A stretch of DNA of 64,000 bases. Source: Lysobacter sp. Its GTDB lineage: Bacteria > Pseudomonadota > Gammaproteobacteria > Xanthomonadales > Xanthomonadaceae. The position numbers and the translations under genes were made by a program. The notes beneath the pieces were generated by a model that had not been told where the DNA came from, searched no databases, and saw only the letters and a list, made by a program, of their open reading frames with translations. Below, in pieces: positions 51,825-60,826 of the stretch. The stretch spans positions 248,001-312,000 of the forward strand of contig JAHCAU010000001.1 of NCBI GenBank assembly GCA_019634715.1, written 5' to 3'. Numbering within the stretch: position 1 is the first letter of the stretch; the number at the start of each line of letters is the position of its first letter.

Positions 51825-52808
51825 TCAGAGCAGGTGCGCCACACCCGCACGCTCTTCTTCCAGCTCGGCGAGGGTCTTGTCCATCGCGGCGCGGCTGAAA
51901 TCGTCGACCGGCAGGCCTTCGACGCGGGTGTATTCGCCGTTGGCGCAGGTCACCGGCACGCCGTACATCACGGTTTCCGGGATGCCGTAGCTGCCGTCGG
52001 ACGGCACGCCCATGGTCACCCACTTGCCGTCGGTGCCCAGCGCCCAGTCGCGCATGTGGTCGATGGCGGCGTTGGCGGCCGAGGCGGCCGAGGACAGGCC
52101 GCGCGCTTCGATGATCGCGGCGCCGCGCTTGCCGACCTTCGGGATGAAGTCGTTGGCGTTCCAGTCGGCGTCGTTGATCCGGTCCTTCAGCGACTCGCCA
52201 TTCACGGTGGCGAAGCGGTAGTCCGGGTACATGGTCGGGCTGTGGTTGCCCCACACGACCAGCTTCTCGATGTCGGCGACGGCCACGCCGGCCTTGTTGG
52301 CCAGCTGCGACAGCGCGCGGTTGTGGTCGAGGCGCAGCATCGCGGTGAAGTTCTTCGCCGGCAGGTCCGGGGCCGACTTCATGGCGATGTAGGCATTGGT
52401 GTTGGCCGGGTTGCCGACCACGAGCACCTTCACGTTGCGGCTGGCGACGGCGTTCAGCGCCTTGCCCTGCACGGTGAAGATCTCGGCGTTCTTGAGCAGC
52501 AGGTCCTTGCGCTCCATGCCCGGGCCGCGCGGCATCGCGCCGACCAGCAGGGCGTAGTCGGCGTCCTTGAATGCGACGTTCGGGTCGTCGGTGCCGACCA
52601 TGCCGGCGAGCAGCGGGAAGGCGCAGTCTTCCAGTTCCATCATCACGCCCTTCAGCGCGGCCTGCGCCTTCTCCAGCGGCAGTTCCAGCATCTGCAGGAT
52701 GACCGGCTGGTCCTTGCCGAGCATTTCGCCGGAAGCGATGCGGAACAGGAGGGCGTAGCCGATCTGGCCGGCGGCGCCGGTGACTGCGACTCGAACGGGT
52801 GCTTTCAT
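51825..52808 (-). CDS. mdh: malate dehydrogenase
   Basis: Mdh oxidises malate to oxaloacetate with NAD in the TCA cycle. The 327-residue protein has the NAD loop [21 protein letters not shown], the substrate arginines in [13 protein letters not shown], and the catalytic pair in [19 protein letters not shown] (Asp) and [16 protein letters not shown] (His). These features and length fit the MDH type 2 group (327-329 residues) common in Xanthomonadales. AAGGAC precedes the ATG; an ATG 15 bases upstream is in frame but overlaps the ribosome site. Confidence 0.96.
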   Translation of the reverse strand: MKAPVRVAVTGAAGQIGYALLFRIASGEMLGKDQPVILQMLELPLEKAQAALKGVMMELEDCAFPLLAGMVGTDDPNVAFKDADYALLVGAMPRGPGMERKDLLLKNAEIFTVQGKALNAVASRNVKVLVVGNPANTNAYIAMKSAPDLPAKNFTAMLRLDHNRALSQLANKAGVAVADIEKLVVWGNHSPTMYPDYRFATVNGESLKDRINDADWNANDFIPKVGKRGAAIIEARGLSSAASAANAAIDHMRDWALGTDGKWVTMGVPSDGSYGIPETVMYGVPVTCANGEYTRVEGLPVDDFSRAAMDKTLAELEEERAGVAHLL

Positions 52809-52877
52809 GGGGATGTCCTTCACGGAAAGGTCTTGGCGGGTGGATCGTTGTGTGGATGGGTGTGATGCGCGAAACCG

Positions 52878-53282
52878 TCAGAAGACGCGGTAGCCCAGCG
52901 GCGCGAGCAGTTCCCGGGTGCGGGTCTCGTCGTAGCCGTGGACCGGCGTGCGCCCGACCACCAGCACCGGGATGCCGCGCGCGTTGAGCGCTGCCATGGC
53001 GCGCGTGCCGGCCTCGGTATCGACGTCGACGGCGTGATAGCGCACGCCCTTGCGGTCGAACTCGGCCTGCAGCTTCCGGCAGTAGCCGCACCAGTCGGCG
53101 CGCAGCATCGTGATGCTGCGCTGGTGCTGCGGATCGCCGGCATCGCGCGTCGCCGAGGCGGCGCGGATCGCGGCGACCTGGTCGTCGCCCAGGCCCGGCA
53201 CGCGCGTCCACGTCGCGGACAACAGGTGGTGGAGTCCACCGGCGAGGGCCAGCGCGAGCAGGAGCCAGAGGAGTCGGTTCAT
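52878..53282 (-). CDS. membrane-anchored glutaredoxin-like protein
   Basis: The 134-residue product has an N-terminal hydrophobic anchor or signal (LLWLLLALALAGGLHHLLS). A thioredoxin/glutaredoxin fold follows with the active site in LRADWCGYCRKL (C-G-Y-C, about residues 65-68). GIPVLVVGRTPVHGYDE carries the cis-proline. It likely acts in the envelope on protein disulfides. It is not coupled to mdh (69-base gap). Confidence 0.78.
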   Translation of the reverse strand: MNRLLWLLLALALAGGLHHLLSATWTRVPGLGDDQVAAIRAASATRDAGDPQHQRSITMLRADWCGYCRKLQAEFDRKGVRYHAVDVDTEAGTRAMAALNARGIPVLVVGRTPVHGYDETRTRELLAPLGYRVF

Positions 53283-53295
53283 CGGACAGGGTCCG

Positions 53296-53326
53296 GTCCA
53301 CCGGGCGGACGGGCCGCCCGGTGGAC
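53296..53326 (-). terminator. hairpin after the aminotransferase gene
   Basis: A perfect 13-bp stem (GTCCACCGGGCGG and complement, 5-base loop) lies 8 bases past the stop. No T-run follows. Confidence 0.5.
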
Positions 53327-53334
53327 ACGCAGGG

Positions 53335-54540
53335 TCATTGCAGTTCGGAGAAGAACTCGACGATGCGCTGCAGGCCCGGGGCCAGCTGCGGCGTCGGGCA
53401 GGTGTAGCTGATGCGCAGCGCGCGCGGCTCGCCGAAGGCCGAACCCGGCACGCAGGCGACGCCCTTGGCGTCGAGCAGCGCGTTGCACAGGTCCATGTCG
53501 TTGGCGATCTTCTGGCCGGTCGGGCCGTGGGTCTTGCCGAAATAGGCGCTCACGTCCGGGAAGACGTAGAACGCGCCCTGCGGCTTCGGGCAGACCACGC
53601 CGGGGATCGAGGTCATCGCGGCCATCACCTGGTCGCGCTTGGCCTGGAACTCCTCGTTCTTCTGCGTCGGCACGTCCTGCGGGCCGCTCAGCGCCGCGAT
53701 CGCGGCGGCGGTGGTCAGCTCGGGGATGTTGGTGATGTGGTTCGAGTTCATCGTCACCACGGCATTGGCCACCGACTCCGGGCCGACCATGAAGCCGACG
53801 CGCCAGCCGGGCATGCCGTAGGTCTTCGACAGCGAATCCAGGAAGATCACGCGGTCGCGCAGTTCCGGGCGGAAATGCACGAAGTTGTGGTAGCCCAGCC
53901 CGTCGAACACCATGCGATTGTAGATGTCGTCGGTGATGATCCAGGTGTCCGGATGCTTCGCGACCACGTCGGCCAGCGCGGCGATCTCTTCCTTCGTGTA
54001 CACCATGCCCGTCGGGTTGGACGGGTTGTTGAACAGGAAGACCTTCGGCTTCTTCGCCAGCGCGGCGTCGAGCTGTTCCGGCGTGAGCTTGTAGTTCTGC
54101 TCGGGCGGGCACGGCAGCAGCTCGACCCTGGCGTCGACGATCTCGGCGATGTCGAGGTAGCTGGTCCAGTACGGGGTCGGGAAGGCGATGGTGTCGCCCT
54201 CGTCCAGCAGGACCTCGGCCAGGTTGTAGATGATGTGCTTGGCGCCGATGCCGGTGGCCACGTTGCCGCGTTTGTAGCCGGTCAGCCCGATGGCCTCGAT
54301 GTGTTTCAGGAAGGCGTCCAGCAGCGCATCGGCGCCGCGGTTGCTGCCGTACTGGCCCGAGTCCTTGCTCAGGGCCTCGCGGACCGCGTCGTAGACGTGG
54401 CCGCCGGGCAGGAAATTCGGGACGCCGATCGAGAAACTGATGATGTCGCGCCCTTCGGCCTTGAGACGCTTGGCCTTTTCGGCGACAACCATGATGGCAC
54501 TGGGCTTGGCGCGACCAACGCGCCGGGCAAGCTGCAGCAT
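53335..54540 (-). CDS. class I PLP-dependent aminotransferase
   Basis: The 401-residue protein is an aspartate-aminotransferase-type enzyme: ISFSIGVPNFLPGGHV, YGSNRGADALLDAFLKHIEA, FLFNNPSNPTGMVYTKEE, TDDIYNRMVFDG, and the PLP lysine Lys239 in FLDSLSKTYGMPGWRVGFM. Type Ib AspC/AspB-like enzymes of this class handle aspartate, prephenate or aromatic amino acids; specificity is not readable here. The start MLQLARRVGRAKPSAIMVV fits family length. Confidence 0.92.
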   Translation of the reverse strand: MLQLARRVGRAKPSAIMVVAEKAKRLKAEGRDIISFSIGVPNFLPGGHVYDAVREALSKDSGQYGSNRGADALLDAFLKHIEAIGLTGYKRGNVATGIGAKHIIYNLAEVLLDEGDTIAFPTPYWTSYLDIAEIVDARVELLPCPPEQNYKLTPEQLDAALAKKPKVFLFNNPSNPTGMVYTKEEIAALADVVAKHPDTWIITDDIYNRMVFDGLGYHNFVHFRPELRDRVIFLDSLSKTYGMPGWRVGFMVGPESVANAVVTMNSNHITNIPELTTAAAIAALSGPQDVPTQKNEEFQAKRDQVMAAMTSIPGVVCPKPQGAFYVFPDVSAYFGKTHGPTGQKIANDMDLCNALLDAKGVACVPGSAFGEPRALRISYTCPTPQLAPGLQRIVEFFSELQ

Positions 54541-54680
54541 CGCGGAACCTGTCGTTGTGGAGTGGGGTGTGAGGAACCTGCGGGGCAGGTCTGTGGAAGC
54601 CCGCGGCACGAACCTGTAAAACAACCCCGTCGAGAACCAGGTACCCAGGCTGTCGATTACAGGTCGGGAGGGAGCACGAA

Positions 54681-55487
54681 ATGCTAACACAGGGCATCGT
54701 CGGGACCGTTGCCGGAACGCTGTTTTCCCGGGCTTCGCGGCATTCCCGCTCGTTATGGCCGCGTCGCCTGCTGCTGGTGTTCGCCTGCCTGCTGCTGAGC
54801 GCCTGCGCATCCACACAGGTCCGTACGGTCAAGGACGAGAGCGGGAAACCGCTCGGCCTCGCCGGCAGCGTGGTCCTGGTCGAACCGGACATCGAACTGT
54901 ACGAAGTCCTGGCCGGCGGCGCCCAGGAACCGCGCAAGGCCTGGACCGACAGCGCCCGCCGCCTGTACCCGCAGATGGCCCGCGAGATCCTGACCGGCCG
55001 CGGCATGACCGTGGCCCCGGACTTCGCCCTGCCCCCGGCCGACAGCAACGACGACCGGCTGCGCCAGCTCTACCTGCTGAACCAGGCGGTGTCGATCAGC
55101 ATCCTGCAGTACTCGCGCGCCGGCACCAGCCCGAGCGCCGGCCTGCGCAACAAGCACGGCCGCTTCGACTGGACCCTGGGCCCGGGCGTGTCCGCGCTGC
55201 GCGAGGCCACCGGCGCCGACTACGCCCTGTTCACCTACATCCGCGACAGCTACACCAGCGGCGGCCGGGCGGCGATGCGGGTGATCGGCTTCCTGCTGCT
55301 GGGCGGCGACATCGGCGGCGGCTACCAGGTCGGCCTGGCCTCGCTGGTGGACCTGCGCACCGGCCAGGTGGTCTGGCACAACCTGCTGTTCGACCAGGCC
55401 GGCGACCTGCGCGACCCGGCCGGCGCGCGCGAGACCGCCGACGACCTGCTGCGCGGCCTCAACGCGCAGCGCGGAGCGCGGCCATGA
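54681..55487 (+). CDS. lipoprotein, first gene of three-lipoprotein operon
   Basis: The 268-residue product carries a lipoprotein signal (RRLLLVFACLLLSAC) about 30 residues in, so the true start may be downstream of 54681. The mature part (GSVVLVEPDIELYEVLAGGA, DYALFTYIRDSYTSGGRAAM, VGLASLVDLRTGQVVWHNLL) looks like a conserved outer-membrane lipoprotein with a TolB-N-like region, of unknown role. Its stop overlaps the next start (ATGA). Confidence 0.75.
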   Translation: MLTQGIVGTVAGTLFSRASRHSRSLWPRRLLLVFACLLLSACASTQVRTVKDESGKPLGLAGSVVLVEPDIELYEVLAGGAQEPRKAWTDSARRLYPQMAREILTGRGMTVAPDFALPPADSNDDRLRQLYLLNQAVSISILQYSRAGTSPSAGLRNKHGRFDWTLGPGVSALREATGADYALFTYIRDSYTSGGRAAMRVIGFLLLGGDIGGGYQVGLASLVDLRTGQVVWHNLLFDQAGDLRDPAGARETADDLLRGLNAQRGARP

Positions 55488-56800
55488 CGCGGCCCGCCTT
55501 CAAGACGGCAACCCGGCTTTTCGTAGGAGGGCCTTCAGGCCCGAGCTCTTGCTTCGAACCCGACGAAACCGCCCTCGTGCAAAAAAGCTCGGGCCTGAAG
55601 GCCCTCCTACGAGCGCCGTCGCGCCTGCAGGCTGCGCTGCGAACCGCATCGATCGCCGCGCTCTGCATCGCCCTCGCCGGCTGCGCGACCAGCCAGCCGC
55701 TGCGCGAACACCGCCCCGGTGACGCCCCGGTCGCCGGCACCGACGAGGACGAACTCTGGTACGCGATGCAGCGCGCCGAGGCCGAACTGCAGCGTTCGCC
55801 GCAGCGCGTGCGCGACCCCGCGCTCAATGCCTACGTGCGCGAACTGACATGCAAGGTCGCCGCCGAGCACTGCCGCGATCTGCGCATCTACATCATGGAT
55901 GTCCCCGAATTCAACGCATCGATGGCGCCGAACGGGATGATGCTGGTCTGGACCGGCGCCCTGCTCCGCGCCCGCGACGAGGCCGAGCTGGGCTTCGTGC
56001 TCGGCCACGAGGCCGGCCACTTCCGCGCCCAGCATTCGCTGCGGCAGTGGCGGCGGCTGAAGGACACCAGCGCCGTGCTCAGCGCGTTCCAGCTGGTCGC
56101 CTATGGCGCAGGCGTGCCCGATGCCGCGCTGCTCGGCGCGCTCGGCGCGTATGCCGGCATCTTCAAGTTCAGCCGCGACCAGGAGCGCGAAGCCGACCGC
56201 TTGGGTTTCGAGGCCGCCGTCGCGAGCGGCTACGACCCGGAGGCGGGCGCCGACCTGTGGGCGCGGCTCAAGCGCGAGGAAGAGACGCGCAAGTACGAAC
56301 GTCGCGGCGTGGTCTTCACCACCCATCCGGCCACCGAAGAACGCCTCGAGGACATTCGCAGCGCGGCGGCGGCCCTGCCCTCGCCGCCGCGCGAACGCAA
56401 TCGCGATGCCTACCGCGCGGCGATGCGCCCCTTCCTCGAAGACTGGCTGGCCGAAGAGGTGTCGCGCCGCCGCTACGCCAGTTCGCTGCTGGTGATCGGC
56501 GAGTTGCTCGCGGATTCGCCGCAGGAAGACCATGCGCTGCTGACCTTCTACCTCGGCGAAGCCCACCGCCGCCGCAATGCCGCCGGCGATCGCGCGAAGG
56601 CCGCCGAGCTGTACGCGCGCGCCGTCGCCCTGCCCGGCGCCCCGGTGGCGGCCTGGCGCGAGCACGGCTTCGCCCTGCGCGACGCCGGCCGCACGACCGA
56701 GGCCAACGCCGCGCTGCGCCGCTATCTCGACACCGCCACGCAGGCCGAGGATCGCGCCTTCGTGCAACGCGAACTCGATCGACTGGGAGGCACGCCATGA
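55484..56800 (+). CDS. M48 zinc metallopeptidase lipoprotein (BepA/LoiP-like)
   Basis: The product is 438 residues from the ATG overlapping the previous stop. Residues 14-43 are encoded by a REP doublet; a lipoprotein signal with Cys67 (IALAGC) follows. The M48 domain has FVLGHEAGHF (zinc site HEAGH, 175-179) and the third ligand in SRDQEREADRLGF. The last 120 residues form TPR-like repeats (YLGEAHRRRNAAGDRAKAAE, ALRDAGRTTEANAALRRY). The layout matches periplasmic chaperone-proteases such as BepA that act on outer-membrane proteins. A GTG at 55577 (residue 32) is a plausible real start inside the REP. Confidence 0.87.
   Translation: MTRPAFKTATRLFVGGPSGPSSCFEPDETALVQKSSGLKALLRAPSRLQAALRTASIAALCIALAGCATSQPLREHRPGDAPVAGTDEDELWYAMQRAEAELQRSPQRVRDPALNAYVRELTCKVAAEHCRDLRIYIMDVPEFNASMAPNGMMLVWTGALLRARDEAELGFVLGHEAGHFRAQHSLRQWRRLKDTSAVLSAFQLVAYGAGVPDAALLGALGAYAGIFKFSRDQEREADRLGFEAAVASGYDPEAGADLWARLKREEETRKYERRGVVFTTHPATEERLEDIRSAAAALPSPPRERNRDAYRAAMRPFLEDWLAEEVSRRRYASSLLVIGELLADSPQEDHALLTFYLGEAHRRRNAAGDRAKAAELYARAVALPGAPVAAWREHGFALRDAGRTTEANAALRRYLDTATQAEDRAFVQRELDRLGGTP
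55523..55610. repeat. REP doublet family A copy 3, inside a coding region
   Basis: Both arms are intact and match the copy at 528-596, including the TGCAAAAAA at the inner edge of the right arm; only the spacer is longer (about 38 bases against 19). It lies within the 5' part of the M48 gene, in frame, so it is translated if the ATG at 55484 is used. Confidence 0.88.
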
Positions 56801-57384
56801 TCGTCCGTCGTCTGCGCACGCTTGCGCTCGTCGCCCTGATGCTGACGCTCGCCGCCTGTGCAGGCGGCGGCGGACGCCTCGTGAAACCCGGACCGAATCC
56901 GGCCGGGGGCACGCTGATGATCGACAGCGAAATGGAATGGACGCGGATGAGCGCGTCGCGCTACCAGCTGTGGACGATGGACGGCGAACTGCTCAACCGC
57001 CTCTACCTGATCCCGCGCGTGCGCGAACGCGAATTCATCTTCCTCGGCCAGCGCCAGACGAAGCGTCGGCCCGACGGCGCGTTCTACCAGCGCGGCCTGC
57101 GCGCCGATGAACTGCGCGACCTCATCCTCGACGGCCTGCGCGCCTCGGGCACCGCCAATGTCGAGGCCGCCAACCTGCGTCCCGCCCGCTTCGGCAACCG
57201 CGACGGCCTGCGTTTCGAGTTCTCGCTCGCCAACCCCGAGGGTCTGCGCTACCAGGGGATGGCCGCCGCATTCGAGCACGAGAAGGGCCTCGCGCTCGCG
57301 ATCTTCCTCGCCCCCAGCGAGCACTACTATCCGCGCGATGCGGAGAAGGTGTCGAAGATGCTGGAGACGCTGCGGCTGCGTTGA
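56797..57384 (+). CDS. small lipoprotein, third gene of the operon
   Basis: The 195-residue product starts MIVRRLRTLALVALMLTLAAC with acylated Cys in LAAC. The mature domain (SEMEWTRMSASRYQLWTMDG, EREFIFLGQRQTKRRPDGAF, RFEFSLANPEGLRYQGMAAA) is beta-rich without known motifs. It overlaps the M48 stop by four bases. The three proteins are probably made together and may form an outer-membrane quality-control set; this is inferred from coupling. Confidence 0.75.
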   Translation: MIVRRLRTLALVALMLTLAACAGGGGRLVKPGPNPAGGTLMIDSEMEWTRMSASRYQLWTMDGELLNRLYLIPRVREREFIFLGQRQTKRRPDGAFYQRGLRADELRDLILDGLRASGTANVEAANLRPARFGNRDGLRFEFSLANPEGLRYQGMAAAFEHEKGLALAIFLAPSEHYYPRDAEKVSKMLETLRLR

Positions 57385-57425
57385 CGTTCGTCGATCAGGT
57401 CACGCATGTGGATCAAGGGCTCTCC

Positions 57426-57519
57426 TGCCACGGATCTGCGCGGACAGCGCGGATTGAAAAGCGACGTGTTGTCATGAAGCGATCGCTTTCATCCGCGCGA
57501 TCCGCGCCGATCCGCGGCA
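57426..57519. repeat. inverted-repeat element with CGCGGAT units
   Basis: A 39-base arm (57426-57464, starting TGCCACGGATCTGCGCGGA) and a 37-base arm (57483-57519) are near reverse complements, differing by a few bases. The arms are made of repeated CGCGGAT units. It lies between convergent genes and looks like a dispersed non-coding element, the fourth repeat family in this window. Confidence 0.7.
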
Positions 57520-57537
57520 AAAGACAGTCCTTCAACG

Positions 57538-57564
57538 AAAAACGCGGCCGATGGCCGCGTTTTT
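57538..57564. terminator. bidirectional terminator
   Basis: Stem AAAAACGCGGCC / GGCCGCGTTTTT with a three-base loop has A- and T-runs on both flanks. It lies between the lipoprotein operon and cyclophilin. Confidence 0.87.
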
Positions 57565-57587
57565 TCTTCAATCCTTCAGCCTGGCGA

Positions 57588-58082
57588 TCACGCCGCGAGG
57601 ATCTTGTTCCACTCGGCGACGCGATCGGCCTTGGCGTCGAGCGCGGCCTGGGCGTCGCCTTCGATCTTGATGCTCTTGATCGTGTCGCCCTGGCGGATGC
57701 TGTCGACCACGTCCAGGCCTTCGAGCACCTTGCCGAAGACGGTGTGCTTGCCGTCGAGCCAGCCGCAGGGGACGTGGGTGATGAAGAACTGGCTGCCGTT
57801 GGTGTTCGGGCCGGCGTTGGCCATGGACAGCACGCCGCGCTCGTGACCCACACCGTTGTGGGCTTCGTCCTCGAAGCGGTAGCCCGGGCCGCCGGTGCCG
57901 CGGCCCTGCGGGCAGCCGCCCTGGACCATGAAATCGGCGATCACGCGGTGGAAGACCAGGCCGTCGTAGAAGCCGCGCTGGACCAGGTTGACGAAATTGG
58001 CGACGGTCAGCGGCGCCTTGTCGGCGTGCAGTGCGATGCGGATCGGGCCGCGGTCGGTGTCGAAATGGGCGATCAGGCTCAT
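57588..58082 (-). CDS. ppiB: peptidyl-prolyl cis-trans isomerase, cyclophilin type
   Basis: The 164-residue protein is a cytosolic cyclophilin (no signal peptide): VFHRVIADFMVQGGCPQGRG with the catalytic arginine, GVLSMANAGPNTNGSQFFIT and WLDGKHTVFGKVLEGLDVV. Length equals E. coli PpiB (164). It accelerates proline isomerisation during folding. The start MSLIAHFDTDRG fits the family; an upstream in-frame ATG at 58130 is less likely. Confidence 0.95.
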   Translation of the reverse strand: MSLIAHFDTDRGPIRIALHADKAPLTVANFVNLVQRGFYDGLVFHRVIADFMVQGGCPQGRGTGGPGYRFEDEAHNGVGHERGVLSMANAGPNTNGSQFFITHVPCGWLDGKHTVFGKVLEGLDVVDSIRQGDTIKSIKIEGDAQAALDAKADRVAEWNKILAA

Positions 58083-58278
58083 GCTCGGGCTCCGGGTGGG
58101 GGCAGGAAAAAGGGGGCCACACCGTACCACGGGGACAGGTGGATTGCCCCCGCGGACGGCCGTTCATCCGGCGCGCCGGCGGCGGGCGTGGCTCCCGGCC
58201 CGCCCTCCGGGACGGGCTGGGGACCGCCAGGGATCGGGCTGGGACGACGGTATCGAGCCATTGCTCCGCCCCGGCAGT

Positions 58279-58284
58279 TATACT
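58279..58284 (+). promoter_or_regulatory. -10 element candidate for typA
   Basis: TATACT (five of six consensus) lies 55 bases before the typA ATG within an otherwise GC-rich gap. No good -35 lies at 17 bases. Confidence 0.35.
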
Positions 58285-58339
58285 AGTGGGCTTCCTTCAC
58301 GAAAATATCAGCGCCCGACCTCCCCGGGTGCCCATCGCC

Positions 58340-60199
58340 ATGTCCGCATCCAATTCCGTCGAACGCCTCCGCAACATCGCCATCGTCGCCCACGTCGACC
58401 ATGGCAAGACCACCCTCGTCGACCAGCTGCTCAAGCAGTCCGGCACCCTGAACGAGCGCGCCGTGGTCCCCGACCGCGTGATGGACAGCAACGACCTGGA
58501 AAAGGAACGCGGCATCACGATCCTCTCCAAGAACACCGCGATCCGCTGGACCAACCCGAAGACCGGCGAGGACTGGCGCATCAACATCGTCGACACCCCC
58601 GGCCACGCCGACTTCGGCGGCGAAGTCGAGCGCGTGCTGTCGATGGTCGACTCGGTGCTGATCCTGGTCGACGCGATGGACGGCCCGATGCCGCAGACGC
58701 GCTTCGTGACCCAGAAGGCGTTCGCGATGGGCTTCAAGCCGATCGTCGTGATCAACAAGGTCGACCGCCCCGGCGCGCGCCCGAGCTGGGTGCTGGACCA
58801 GACCTTCGACCTGTTCGACCGCCTCGGCGCCAACGACGACCAGCTCGACTTCACCACCGTCTACGCCTCCGGCCTGCAGGGCTTCGCCGGCATGACCGAG
58901 GATGTGCGCGACGGCGACATGACCGCGCTGTTCGAGACCATCTGCGAGCACGTGCCGGCGCCGCCTGTGGACCCCGATGGTCCCTTCCAGATGCGCGTCA
59001 CCTCGCTGGACTACAACAACTACGTCGGCATCATCGGCGTCGGCCGCATCCAGCGCGGCAAGGTCAAGACCAACCAGCAGGTGGTCGTGATCGACCGCGA
59101 AGGCAAGACCCGCAACGGCAAGGTGCTGCAGGTGCTCGGTTTCATGGGCCTGGAGCGCGTGGAAGTGCCCGAGGCGCAGGCCGGCGACATCATCGCGTTC
59201 AGCGGCATCGAGGGCATCGGCATCTCCGACACCCTGTGCGCGCCCGACGCGGTCGAGCAGCTGCCGGTGCTCGCCGTCGACGAGCCCACCATCTCGATGA
59301 CCTTCCAGGTCAACGACTCGCCGTTCGCCGGCGTGAAGGATCGTTCGGGCGGCAAGTTCCTGACCTCGCGCCAGCTGCGCGACCGCCTCACCCGCGAGAC
59401 CCAGCACAACGTCGCACTGAAGGTCGAGGACACGCAGGACGCCGACAAGTTCAAGGTCAGCGGCCGCGGCGAACTGCACCTGTCGATCCTGATCGAAACC
59501 ATGCGCCGCGAAGGCTACGAGCTGGCCGTGTCGCGCCCGGAAGTGATCATCAAGGAAATCGACGGCGTGATGCAGGAGCCGATCGAGTCGCTGGTCGTCG
59601 ACATGGAAGAACAGTTCCAGGGCGGCGTGATGGGCCGCCTCGGCGAGCGCAAGGCGCTGCTGCAGAACATGGAACCCGACGGCAAGGGCCGCGTGCGTCT
59701 CGACTACCTGATCCCGGCGCGCGGCCTGATCGGCTTCCAGACCGAATTCCGCACCCTCACCGCCGGCACCGGCCTGCTGTTCCACGTCTTCGACCACTAC
59801 GGCCCGAAGGCGGAAGGCGCGATCGGCCAGCGCCAGAACGGCGTGCTGATCTCCAACGGCACCGGCAGCTCGCCGGCCTACGCGCAGATCGCGATGCAGG
59901 AACGCGGCCGCCTGTTCATCGAACCGGGCGAGGAAATCTACGAAGGCCAGATCGTCGGCATCAACAGCAAGGACAACGACCTCACGGTCAATGCCCTGCG
60001 CGGCAAGCAGCTGACCAACTTCCGCGCATCCGGCAAGGACGACGACGAAGGCCTGATCCCGCCGATCAAGTTCTCGCTGGAACAGGCGCTGGAATTCATC
60101 GACGACGACGAACTGGTCGAAGTCACGCCCAAACAGATCCGCCTGCGCAAGAAGTTCCGCCTCGAAACCGACCGCAAGCGCGCCTCGCGCTCGGCGTAA
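58340..60199 (+). CDS. typA: ribosome-associated GTPase TypA/BipA
   Basis: The 619-residue translational GTPase has G1 [17 protein letters not shown], switch I around EKERGITI, G3 [17 protein letters not shown]4 NKVDRPGA, and EF-G-like later domains. It also has the BipA-specific C-terminal part ([56 protein letters not shown]). BipA helps large-subunit assembly at low temperature and under stress. Length equals the family (about 610). Confidence 0.97.
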   Translation: MSASNSVERLRNIAIVAHVDHGKTTLVDQLLKQSGTLNERAVVPDRVMDSNDLEKERGITILSKNTAIRWTNPKTGEDWRINIVDTPGHADFGGEVERVLSMVDSVLILVDAMDGPMPQTRFVTQKAFAMGFKPIVVINKVDRPGARPSWVLDQTFDLFDRLGANDDQLDFTTVYASGLQGFAGMTEDVRDGDMTALFETICEHVPAPPVDPDGPFQMRVTSLDYNNYVGIIGVGRIQRGKVKTNQQVVVIDREGKTRNGKVLQVLGFMGLERVEVPEAQAGDIIAFSGIEGIGISDTLCAPDAVEQLPVLAVDEPTISMTFQVNDSPFAGVKDRSGGKFLTSRQLRDRLTRETQHNVALKVEDTQDADKFKVSGRGELHLSILIETMRREGYELAVSRPEVIIKEIDGVMQEPIESLVVDMEEQFQGGVMGRLGERKALLQNMEPDGKGRVRLDYLIPARGLIGFQTEFRTLTAGTGLLFHVFDHYGPKAEGAIGQRQNGVLISNGTGSSPAYAQIAMQERGRLFIEPGEEIYEGQIVGINSKDNDLTVNALRGKQLTNFRASGKDDDEGLIPPIKFSLEQALEFIDDDELVEVTPKQIRLRKKFRLETDRKRASRSA

Positions 60200-60217
60200 G
60201 CGAAAGCGCGCGCCGCG

Positions 60218-60721
60218 ATGACGCCCGACGCGGACGGCGCGCCGGTCCCGCAGTCCCGTGCCGGACTGCGGGCTGCTCGCGCGATCGCCCTGTTCGAACT
60301 GGCCAAGGGCGGCTTCGCGCTGATGGCCGCCAGCGGCCTGGAAATCCTCGGCCCGGCACCGATCCGCCGCTTCGTGCACTGGTTGATCGAGGTCTTCCGC
60401 TTCGACGCCCACCACAGCGCGCTGGCGAGTTTCACGCGCCGCATCGATCCCGAATCCGTGCACCTGGCGGCCGCCGTGGCCGCCGCCTACGGCCTGCTGC
60501 ATCTCGTCGAAGCCTGGGGCCTGTGGCGCAGCCGGCGCTGGGCCTCGTGGCTGGGCTGCATCGGCGCCGCGATCTACCTCCCCTTCGAAGGTTTCGCCCT
60601 GCTGCGCGATCCCGGCTGGGTGCCGCTGGCGGTGGTCGCGATCAACCTGAGCATCGTCGGGATCCTCGCTCGTGACCTCGTCGTCCGTCACCGCGCGGAC
60701 CTCGCCGACACGGCGCGCTGA
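60218..60721 (+). CDS. DUF2127 membrane protein
   Basis: The 167-residue protein has four hydrophobic helices. DUF2127 features are visible: RAIALFELAKGGFALMAASG at the start, SVHLAAAVAAAYGLLHLVEAWGLWRSRRWASW in the middle, and IYLPFEGFALLRDPGW. It sits in the inner membrane; function is unknown. It begins 18 bases after typA and may be co-transcribed. Confidence 0.87.
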   Translation: MTPDADGAPVPQSRAGLRAARAIALFELAKGGFALMAASGLEILGPAPIRRFVHWLIEVFRFDAHHSALASFTRRIDPESVHLAAAVAAAYGLLHLVEAWGLWRSRRWASWLGCIGAAIYLPFEGFALLRDPGWVPLAVVAINLSIVGILARDLVVRHRADLADTAR

Positions 60722-60826
60722 AAGCCAAACGCCGCGCTTGTGCGGAGGATGCTCGCGGGCAATGCTGGGCGCCCGTCGATTCCCGGTCGCCATCGCATGT
60801 TCCTGCCCCGCATGCTCCTGCCCCGC

